Source: CAVVVS01 sp963751355 (GTDB taxonomy: Bacteria; Bacteroidota; Ignavibacteria; Ignavibacteriales; Ignavibacteriaceae). From it: a stretch of DNA of 14,477 bases. Each line of letters opens with the position of its first letter. Position 1 is the stretch's first letter. The notes under the pieces were generated by a model. The model saw only the letters and a program-made list of their open reading frames with translations. It was not told the origin of the DNA and made no database searches. The translations under genes and the position numbers were made by a program. Of the stretch, positions 1 through 6,214 are shown one piece after another. The stretch covers positions 1 through 14,477 of the forward strand of contig CAVVVS010000093.1 in the NCBI GenBank assembly GCA_963751355.1. Reading direction: 5' to 3'.

Positions 1-566
1 ACCGACAATGCCGGAAATCTCCATGATATCAAAGCCGGCTTCGATACCTCTTTTCGCCGCATCCACGTGCTGCTGAACCATCTCTTTGACTTCGGCCCTG
101 GTCATTTCGTACATGGGTTTAAAAATTCGCAGCCGCTGCGGCACTGTCGAAGGACCGTGACCGCTTTCGACCTCCACGGCGCCGACCCGTCCGCAATCCA
201 TCAGCTGGAAACCCGCTACCGCCCGCTGTTCATGGATGGCATCGGCAATGCGCTTTAAGCCGGGGATGAATTTATCGTCCCACGCCGCGGCCTGGCCGAC
301 ATACCCCTGGCCCTTGCCTGCTTTATCCATGTAGACCCCCTGCATATAGCACAGGCCGCCGACCACGCCTTTGGCTCTCTCCCGCATGTAAGCAACACCG
401 GAGTCGGTGATGTATCCATCACGCCCGTTCAGGTTCTCCTCGGTGGCCGCATATTTGATGCGGTTGGGCACAAGGAGACTGCCGATCTGAATCGGCTTGA
501 ACAGGTGCGGGTATTTTTGGCTCCCGGGTAGTCCGAATAATCCCATTCAAATAGTGTTTTTGCCAT
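1..566 (-). CDS. NADH:flavin oxidoreductase (old yellow enzyme family), N-terminal part, frameshifted and cut by window edge
   Basis: Reading from ATG at 566 gives MAKTLFEWDYSDYPGA, then the frame is lost at an A5 run (514-518 on the plus strand). With one more A the protein continues without a stop to base 1, about 189 residues in all. The continuation begins HLFKPIQIGSLLVPNRIKYA, the usual N-terminal FMN-barrel signature of this family (LF.P..IG....NR). Further on are QLMDCGRVG and EMTRAEVKEMV, then AAKRGIEAGFDIMEISG, which matches the family segment AA.RA.EAGFD..EIHGAHG. The family His in that last motif is Ser here (EIS in place of EIH). Members are cytosolic flavoproteins reducing activated C=C bonds, sometimes enoyl-CoA thioesters; the substrate cannot be told. 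The start is supported by AGGAGG eight nt upstream. It follows the TetR gene by 15 nt, so it is probably co-transcribed with and controlled by it. GC content is much higher than in the rest of the window. Family sure; intactness unsure. Confidence 0.85.
514..518 (-). other. Homopolymer indel breaking the flavin oxidoreductase frame
   Basis: On the minus strand the sequence reads GCC AAAAA TACCCG. With five A the start-proximal frame (…YPGA) runs into unrelated sequence. With six A it becomes A-K-K-Y-P-H-L-F-K-P and joins the clear family sequence exactly. A one-base loss in the run is therefore the simplest explanation. It may be a sequencing or assembly error or a real mutation. Confidence 0.75.
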
Positions 567-574
567 AACTGCAC

Positions 575-580
575 CCTCCT
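575..580 (-). promoter_or_regulatory. Strong Shine-Dalgarno site of the flavin oxidoreductase gene
   Basis: AGGAGG on the minus strand lies eight nt before ATG at 566 and directly after the TetR stop codon (582-584). It fixes the start of the downstream gene and points to translation from a joint TetR-oxidoreductase mRNA. Genes further along the window mostly lack such a strong site. Confidence 0.8.
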
Positions 581-581
581 G

Positions 582-1184
582 CTAGTTTGAGTGATTTGAC
601 TTAAAAGCACCAACCATTAGCTCAAAAATATTTTCCAATTCGTCAAAAAGCGAGTAGGACATATCCTTCAGCAGCCAGCGGCTGATAATATGATCCATGG
701 TCCCCACAAATATGTCCCGGGCCGCCCGCGGATTGAGATCCGCCTTCATTTCGCCGCTCTTGCGGCCTTCTTCGAAGATTTCGACGAGATTGGCATAAAA
801 ATTCTTAACATTGGAATAAACTTCGGTATTTAAAAAATTGGAATTTGTTTTCAGAAACAGATAAACGATTTTAGCGTCCAGAGGGGATTGCTCCACCCGC
901 CGCATATACCACCACAAATATTTGCGCAGCTTGTTCACGGATCCCTTTACGCCGAATAACTGCTCTTCCAGGTCCCGCACCAGCTCGGAAACCCACAGAT
1001 CGGGAATTGTCAGAAGCAGATCCTCTTTGCCCTGGAAATAATCGTATAACGCCGCCTCGGAGAGTCCTGCCCGCTTTGAAATATCTACAATAGTGGTCTT
1101 CTGGTATCCCTGCTCCGCAAACAGGGTTTTGGCGGAATTGATGATGCGTTCGCGGGTGTGCTCTTTGGAATTGTTTTTGGCCAT
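582..1184 (-). CDS. TetR/AcrR-family transcriptional repressor
   Basis: This 200-residue protein has the normal TetR length. The N-terminal DNA-binding domain covers about residues 11-58: RERIINSAKTLFAEQGYQKT followed by the helix-turn-helix TIVDISKRAGLSEAALYDYF, which matches the TetR signature closely. The C-terminal part, about 60-200, is helical and divergent, as usual for the ligand-binding and dimerisation domain. Such proteins act as dimers that leave their operator when a small ligand binds. The gene stops 15 nt before the flavin oxidoreductase on the same strand, so the likely target is this operon, and the inducer may be a substrate of that enzyme; fatty-acid or CoA-type ligands are common for this branch but not shown here. 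No clear Shine-Dalgarno precedes ATG 1184, but the domain begins correctly at this start. Coding sequence is GC-richer than the genes after 1843. Confidence 0.93.
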   Translation of the reverse strand: MAKNNSKEHTRERIINSAKTLFAEQGYQKTTIVDISKRAGLSEAALYDYFQGKEDLLLTIPDLWVSELVRDLEEQLFGVKGSVNKLRKYLWWYMRRVEQSPLDAKIVYLFLKTNSNFLNTEVYSNVKNFYANLVEIFEEGRKSGEMKADLNPRAARDIFVGTMDHIISRWLLKDMSYSLFDELENIFELMVGAFKSNHSN

Positions 1185-1504
1185 TGGGTTTTAACCGACA
1201 TTCATTCGGCAATATGGGGCATATTAATTTAAGCTAATATCTAAGGTTTTGTTATTTATAGTATTTTTATTATAAATGCTGTTCAATTATCTGGAAATTC
1301 TGTCTTGCTACGGGGAGGAAATGGTAAAGTATTTTTAAATTTACAGCCTGATTTTCAACTGATATTTTTTAATTCTCAATGGAAATAATTGCGATTAGGT
1401 TTTTAACTATTTGTTATTTATAATGATTTATTCAGAATAAATAAATACTTGTCAAATACCTAATAGCATTAGGGAATATCTCTGTCAAGGCAAAACTGGA
1501 GGTT
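1185..1504. other. AT-rich spacer upstream of the TetR gene
   Basis: No convincing coding region on either strand. The sequence is very AT-rich, including the imperfect inverted repeat TTTATA…TATAAA near 1255-1278. It presumably holds the TetR promoter, but no -35/-10 pair stands out enough to call. It ends at the G-rich array that starts at 1505. Confidence 0.5.
1195..1209. promoter_or_regulatory. Possible TetR operator (short inverted repeat)
   Basis: CCGACATTCATTCGG just upstream of the TetR start has 4-bp inverted ends (CCGA/TCGG) around an imperfect ATTCATT core. Its place between promoter region and start codon suits an autoregulatory operator. The symmetry is short, so this is only a candidate. 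Confidence 0.25.
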
Positions 1505-1671
1505 GGGAAGCTGGGAGGTTGGGAAGCTGGGAGGTTGGGAAGCTGGGAGGTTGGGAAGCTGGGAGGCCGGGAAGTTGGGAAGCCGGGAAGTTGGGAAGCC
1601 GGGAAGTTGGGAAACCGGGAAGTTGGGAAACCGGGAAGCCGGGAAGCCGGGAAGTTGGGAAGTTGGGAAGC
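1505..1671 (+). repeat. G-rich 8-bp minisatellite, 21 units
   Basis: Twenty full copies and one partial copy of GGGARRYY follow each other without interruption. The first seven units alternate GGGAAGCT and GGGAGGTT; from the eighth unit the second half changes to alternating GGGAAGTT with GGGAAGCC or GGGAAACC, so there is a 16-bp higher-order period with two sub-arrays. Every unit has a GGG run, spaced by 5 nt, so the plus strand fits the G3N1-7 rule for G-quadruplexes many times over. The open frame across it (1503-1715) translates to W-E-V/A-G-K-L-G repeats and is an artefact of the repeat, not a gene. Such arrays are prone to slippage and to assembly errors. Confidence 0.95.
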
Positions 1672-1710
1672 AGATAAAGTGTTTTAAAGCCCTAACCCGG
1701 ACAAGCCGGA

Positions 1711-1741
1711 ATTGAAGATTGAAGATTGAATATTGAATATT
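1711..1741 (+). repeat. 7-bp tandem repeat ATTGAAK
   Basis: Four copies, ATTGAAG twice then ATTGAAT twice, followed by a partial ATT. It lies 39 bp after the G-rich array and has a different period, so it is a separate minisatellite. No function is evident. Confidence 0.8.
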
Positions 1742-1820
1742 TGTGGTATCCTATCTGTTTTATAGGCCGTGGTGGCAGAAATATTTTGCCATAAAATGCA
1801 AAGAATTCATTCTTAACGTA

Positions 1821-1922
1821 CTAACAGTGTAGTGGCGCTACATTATGTAAAATCTCGATTATTTCTTCTTGAATTGACGCGTAGGCATAAGGCAGATGAA
1901 GATTTTGATGCAGCTTTTTTTT
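1821..1922 (-). other. Alternative-frame C-terminus of the GH13 protein
   Basis: After an A8 run (T8 at 1915-1922 on the plus strand) the annotated frame ends in a low-quality Ser/Arg/Asn-rich tail. If the run had seven A, the protein would continue K-K-L-H-Q-N then LHLPYAYASIQEEIIEIL and stop at TAG 1821-1823. That tail is more protein-like. A homopolymer indel, or RNA polymerase slippage at A8, would explain it. Confidence 0.6.
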
Positions 1923-4719
1923 CTGTCTTTCGCAATTTACTGAAACATAATTGATTAAATTCGTTGAAACTCTGTGTGGAGAATAAATTTTTCATTGAAT
2001 TGTGAAGCGGCATTAAATTTAATTCTTGCAATGCATTTTCAATCGAAATTACACCCTGTCCGTGCAGCAAATTATGTAGTTGCTCGTACTGTCCCGTGGT
2101 ATCGCGGATTTCTTTAAAATCTAAGCAAATTTTGTACTGATAACCTCCTAAAGAAAAGAACAATCCTTTTTCTGAAACATCCCTTCCGGAAATAATATAC
2201 TCCAGCCCGCTTTTGTGCTCCCGGTATACATAGTAATAATTATAATGCGGTTTAATATTAAGCGCATCAGCTATTTTGGTTGATATCCGATTATTGCTTT
2301 CTCCGGTCGGCACAACTTTTAATCGCGAGTCTTTGATTGTACCGCTGCATTCGTAATAAGAATTATTAAAAAGGACTAAAGCTCTTTCGTCACCCGATTT
2401 GTTAGTAAATGCAAATACATTTTCATTTATATCCCCGTTTGAATTAATAAAATCAAAAAAATCGAAATTTTTAACTTGGCTGAAAAGATATCTTTTATTT
2501 ATTAACGGAAATATTTCTTCTTCATGCCTTTTTACAAGATTTTCGTCCGTAAATTCAGCGTAGTAAGCTTTTTTATATTCCATGCCGTATTTCTCCGAAA
2601 AACCTTCAACTTGACCGTGAGCAAACATCGGGAGTCCGGGTAATGTTACCATAAGCATGACAATGCCAAAATATTTATCACCTTTGCCGAATTGGTTGAC
2701 AGCAGTTTCTTCATCCGGGTTGCTCATAAAATTAACATATCTTTTCAAGATCTCTGGATTAAAGTCGAGAGTATTAGTAATAAGCTCACGGTATTTTGAA
2801 TTTTCTTCTTTCATCAACATGTGCATAAAAGCACTGTTATATACGCGGTGCATGCCCAGTGTTCTAACAAAATAACCTTCCATTAACCAGAATGCTTCCG
2901 CAAGTAAAAGTGTATTCGGAAGTTCGGAATTAATCCTGTCTACAACTTCCCTCCAGAATTCTTTTGGAAACGCATTCTCAAAAGCGTCAGAAGTCATCGC
3001 AAAATCAGAACGGGAAGGGATAGCACCTCCGGTTCCGGGCTGCGGAAACCATAATCTTTGAAAATGTTTTTTAGCAAGTGTCATTGCGGCATCAAAACGT
3101 ATAATTGGAAATTTACGGGCAACATGAAGTATCGTTTGAATGAGCGATTCTCTAACTTCGGGAATTAATAAATTAAGTTGAGCAGTATCATTCCAGGGCA
3201 TATTTGTACCGTCGTTTCCGTGATAAATATATTTCCTGTCTCCTGTGTAAGCATCTCTCCTTTCAAAAACCACCGCTGCATCGGTTCTTTCATAATATTT
3301 GTCTTCAATTCTAATTTCAACCCTGTCATCATCCGACAAATTCGAGCCTAAAAAAGTATATCCTGGAAAAGGCGGATATTCGGATTGAATAAAATAATCC
3401 GGTTTTTCAGTAACCCATTTTGAATATATCCCGGTATGATTCGGAACCATATCGCTTGCGAGTCTTATTCCTCTCTGCCATGCTCGGTTCTTCAAATTTT
3501 GAAATGCTTCTTCGCCCCCGAGATCCGATGCGATAACATAATCGAACAACGAATACGCTGAAGCTGTTGCTTCCGGGTTCCCGGTCATTTGTTTTATTTT
3601 TCTGGAAGCACTGCTTCTTTCCCAGATTCCAATAAGCCAGAGTGCTGTGAAATTCCATCTAGCCAACCGGTCAAGTTCTTCATCCGGAATTTGATCTAAT
3701 CTGTTAATTTGTCTGCTATATTTTTTTGATAATTGGTCCAGCCACACATAAGTATTTTTTGAAATCATTACTACCTTCGGCATCCAATCGATATCTTCGG
3801 TGAAGTGTTCGACTTCAGAATAATAATAACTTTTTTCATCTTCGGTTAATTTTTTGCCTGCTTCCAATTTCGCTCTGAGTTTTCGAAAATATTCTTCGTC
3901 AAAATTGTAAAACGGAACAGGAGGAGTCGCTTTTTCACCACCTCCGTGCTGCAGGAACAATTTGATATCCTCTTTAATTAGGTCTTCACCCAGCAGCAAT
4001 CGATCATTGAATTTCTCATAAATATATACTCCCCAATTTTTTCTTATATATTCAAGCTGTCCTTCAAGATTATAAGGATTGTTAATAATCGGCTTTCGCA
4101 AAAATTGAATCAATGGAAGATTCTCTTTCCCGAAAGGTTTTTCCGTAATGAAAAAATTTTCTGTACCGTCGACTAATCTTAAATATTTGGAACTTGCAGC
4201 CAGTTTTTTATCAGAATATAATTCTTCCAATGGTACTGCAGCCGGATTGTTATTTTCCAAATTAAGCAGTAAAATTTCTTCAATAATAATTTCCTTATTC
4301 GGTTTATTCCCGGAATAACCGGCGAGATAATTTTCTGCATTTATTTTGCCTTTATAAACATCTAGAGGAGGGAACTCGTTTACGTAGGATTTTAGCACCT
4401 TATTCAATTCATCGTCGCCGAGTTGTTTTTGTAAAGATTTATAATTTCTTTCCATAACGCCGGGATTTACCTGAGTTTCATAAAGCCTTATTAAGTAATG
4501 AAAGATTTCATGAATTAATCCAAATCCGTTCAACAGTCCGGCAGTTACAAAAGGATGATTCATTTTATCCTTTTTTCGTTCTTTATTTATTTTTGCGGAA
4601 AGTAACCTTGCCTGTCGAAAATCGGCAATGATTAAATCACCGGTAAGAGAAAAAAGTGTTACATCAAACTCGTATTTGTCTCGGGCTAATTTTGAAATGT
4701 GAAATTCATATTTAATCAT
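1843..4719 (-). CDS. GH13 alpha-amylase-family protein with large N-terminal domain
   Basis: The 958-residue product has no signal peptide, so it is probably cytoplasmic. Residues 1 to about 300 form a mostly helical domain that I cannot name. The (beta/alpha)8 GH13 domain lies at about 310-745 with all regions visible: DMVPNHTG (423-430), RFDAAMT (541-547, nucleophile D543), LLLAEAFW (604-611, acid/base E608) and NFMSNPDEE (663-671, transition-state Asp D669). The last motif has Pro where most GH13 enzymes have His; as I recall, NPDEE is normal in this subgroup. About 746-958 is a C-terminal beta and helical region. It should act on alpha-glucans or a related alpha-glucoside, but hydrolysis versus transfer cannot be told. 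The final ~24 residues (from about 935) look out of frame: one A fewer in the A8 run at 1915-1922 gives a natural ending with stop at 1821. Start ATG 4719 is the first available and has only a weak ribosome site. Confidence 0.9.
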   Translation of the reverse strand: MIKYEFHISKLARDKYEFDVTLFSLTGDLIIADFRQARLLSAKINKERKKDKMNHPFVTAGLLNGFGLIHEIFHYLIRLYETQVNPGVMERNYKSLQKQLGDDELNKVLKSYVNEFPPLDVYKGKINAENYLAGYSGNKPNKEIIIEEILLLNLENNNPAAVPLEELYSDKKLAASSKYLRLVDGTENFFITEKPFGKENLPLIQFLRKPIINNPYNLEGQLEYIRKNWGVYIYEKFNDRLLLGEDLIKEDIKLFLQHGGGEKATPPVPFYNFDEEYFRKLRAKLEAGKKLTEDEKSYYYSEVEHFTEDIDWMPKVVMISKNTYVWLDQLSKKYSRQINRLDQIPDEELDRLARWNFTALWLIGIWERSSASRKIKQMTGNPEATASAYSLFDYVIASDLGGEEAFQNLKNRAWQRGIRLASDMVPNHTGIYSKWVTEKPDYFIQSEYPPFPGYTFLGSNLSDDDRVEIRIEDKYYERTDAAVVFERRDAYTGDRKYIYHGNDGTNMPWNDTAQLNLLIPEVRESLIQTILHVARKFPIIRFDAAMTLAKKHFQRLWFPQPGTGGAIPSRSDFAMTSDAFENAFPKEFWREVVDRINSELPNTLLLAEAFWLMEGYFVRTLGMHRVYNSAFMHMLMKEENSKYRELITNTLDFNPEILKRYVNFMSNPDEETAVNQFGKGDKYFGIVMLMVTLPGLPMFAHGQVEGFSEKYGMEYKKAYYAEFTDENLVKRHEEEIFPLINKRYLFSQVKNFDFFDFINSNGDINENVFAFTNKSGDERALVLFNNSYYECSGTIKDSRLKVVPTGESNNRISTKIADALNIKPHYNYYYVYREHKSGLEYIISGRDVSEKGLFFSLGGYQYKICLDFKEIRDTTGQYEQLHNLLHGQGVISIENALQELNLMPLHNSMKNLFSTQSFNEFNQLCFSKLRKTEKKAASKSSSALCLRVNSRRNNRDFT

Positions 4720-4987
4720 GATATCCGTGTTCGTTTTTATAAAAGAATATATTATATACCTAAAGTTAAGCAGAAGAAGGAAATTAGGTAACGTTTATAC
4801 TTATATACTTAACTAAGATAATATAATAAATCATTAATGAAAATGCGGGAATAATTTTGTGATAAGATTTATAACCAGTTCTATCAGAAAAGATTACAAA
4901 ATAAAGTTAATATGTTCCATGCTTAAATTTTAGAACCGGATAAAAATTATTAATTCAAAAGTATTTGAAATTAACAAAATTAATCGG

Positions 4988-5725
4988 TTATGATTCTTTT
5001 ATAAGCGCATCGAGGTATTGTGGAAATTTCTCCTTCCAAAAGAGAAGTTCATGTCCTGCATTTTGGTGCATATCAAACCAATGGTTAACGCTTTTTTGAT
5101 TTAACAAGTGGGAAATATATTTATTTTCGTTGAGGGAAGAATCCATTTCTCCGATTCCCATGATTATCTTCATTTCCCGGAATTTATCTACATACCAGGG
5201 ATCCGAGAGTCCGGGAAGATAATCGGGAGGATTATTGAAATAGCAATTATCATCATAAAAACCCATTATAAACTGTTTGATATTAAATGTACCGCCCATT
5301 GTAATTAGAGAATCTATGTTATCAGGATGTTTGAATGCTAAATTTAAAGCATGATAACCCCCTAAATTACAACCTGCTACACCGACTTTTACAAAACCGG
5401 TTTCGTATTTTGCAAAACCTATTACGTCATTTAATATCATGTTCTCATAATTGATATGATATTTAACGCGTTCACCGGGGTGAATATTGTAATTATACCA
5501 GGACTCACCATCAATACTGTCGGGACAATAAATTTTTATTTTACCTTCGTTTAGGTGATGTTCAGCAGCTTCCATAAAACCATTATCTTTAACCGAAAAA
5601 TATCTTCCTTTTGCTTCAGGGAAAAATATTACCGGGTAGCCACCGTCTCCGAATACAAGCATTTCCATTTCTCGGTTTAGATATTGGCTGTAATATTTGT
5701 GATATTCTTCTTTTATAACGTTCAT
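4988..5725 (-). CDS. Esterase-like alpha/beta-hydrolase protein lacking the nucleophilic serine
   Basis: The 245-residue protein resembles the small putative-esterase family (COG4947-like, an assignment from memory): a PVIFFPEAKGRYF segment near 31-43, a nucleophile-elbow region GVAGCNLGGYHALNLAF (115-131), GIGEMDSSLNEN (190-201) and NAGHELLFWKEKFPQYL (222-238). The elbow should read G-x-S-x-G but is G118-C-N-L-G122, so the catalytic Ser is Asn120 (codon AAT; AGT would be Ser). Candidate acid D195 and His H225 remain. As written it should not work as a serine hydrolase; a binding role, another chemistry or a sequence error are the choices. No signal peptide is seen, so it is probably cytoplasmic. 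It sits upstream of the GH13 gene on the same strand with a 268-bp gap, which weakens the case for an operon. Start ATG 5725 fits the family's N-terminus (KEEYHKYYSQYLNREMEMLVF covers 5-25). Confidence 0.85.
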   Translation of the reverse strand: MNVIKEEYHKYYSQYLNREMEMLVFGDGGYPVIFFPEAKGRYFSVKDNGFMEAAEHHLNEGKIKIYCPDSIDGESWYNYNIHPGERVKYHINYENMILNDVIGFAKYETGFVKVGVAGCNLGGYHALNLAFKHPDNIDSLITMGGTFNIKQFIMGFYDDNCYFNNPPDYLPGLSDPWYVDKFREMKIIMGIGEMDSSLNENKYISHLLNQKSVNHWFDMHQNAGHELLFWKEKFPQYLDALIKES

Positions 5726-6214
5726 AAAATTAAATTTTAAAAACCTTATTTTTAGAAATAGTGATTGATTATATAAATATCTGCAAAACCGGAAATTATT
5801 AAGTTCGGGAAATATATAAATTTATATCATTATATCAAGAAAGTATAATGTAATATAAACAATTCAAAATTCTTCTAAAGCATTATCAGCAATAAAAGTT
5901 ATAAGCAGAATTTTACCTTCATAAAAATTTGCGTTAATATTATGTTTAGAACAGCATGCCGCATTAAGTTTTTAAATTATGGCAAAATCAAATATTATTC
6001 ATTGCAAAAGTCAGTACTGCCCAAATAGAATTGTTAACCCTGTTCCAAGCGAAGTCTTATATCGTTGGAAGATTTGGAATGCCATAAAACTTTTGATTTA
6101 CATTGAAGGGCAATGCAATAGAGAGTAAATTTATAATCAGATTATAAATTGAAATTCTTAGCATAATAAGGTATTTTTGACGTTCACTTATCCATAAATT
6201 TAAGCAATTAAACA
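5726..6214. other. Divergent AT-rich spacer between the esterase-like gene and mutS
   Basis: This spacer must hold the promoters of two divergent units, the esterase-like gene leftward and mutS rightward. I see no certain promoter hexamers, terminator or structured RNA. The only coding signal is a possible 49-codon frame at 5979-6128, listed separately. Confidence 0.5.
5979..6128 (+). CDS. Possible small cysteine-containing protein (49 aa)
   Basis: ATG 5979 to TAA 6128 gives a 49-residue protein starting MAKSNIIHCKSQYCPNRIV and ending LLIYIEGQCNRE. It holds a C-x4-C pair near the N-terminus, a third Cys near the end and two Trp, which is denser in structured residues than random AT-rich sequence usually gives, and hints at a small metal-binding or disulfide fold. 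There is no good Shine-Dalgarno, but neither does mutS, 86 nt downstream on the same strand, have one. I do not recognise a family, and a chance frame is quite possible. Confidence 0.4.
   Translation: MAKSNIIHCKSQYCPNRIVNPVPSEVLYRWKIWNAIKLLIYIEGQCNRE

Noticed and set aside
512..520. Programmed -1 frameshift in the flavin oxidoreductase
   Set aside because: C AAA AAT is a poor slippery heptamer, and the family has no known need for a shift; an indel is simpler.
419..613. 64-codon minus-strand frame across the oxidoreductase start
   Set aside because: It is a third frame made by the layout around the indel; neither half resembles a protein family, while the other two frames do.
663..671. Plus-strand coding in the TetR region
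   Set aside because: No frame of useful length or sense on the plus strand; the minus-strand gene explains the region.
871..1212. 113-codon minus-strand frame overlapping the TetR gene
   Set aside because: It is a shadow of the TetR gene in another frame; the TetR frame has a clear domain.
1503..1715. 70-codon open frame over the G-rich array
   Set aside because: It is only the translation of the 8-bp repeat (W-E-V/A-G-K-L-G); no domain and no ribosome site.
1505..1741. CRISPR array
   Set aside because: Units are 7-8 bp with no unique spacers of constant length and no cas genes.
1765..1800. Terminator-like hairpin TGGCA…TGCCA downstream of the GH13 gene
   Set aside because: Only a 5-bp stem with a 9-nt loop and no T-run in the direction of transcription.
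3407..3658. 83-codon minus-strand frame in the GH13 gene
   Set aside because: Shadow frame inside a gene with all catalytic motifs in the main frame.
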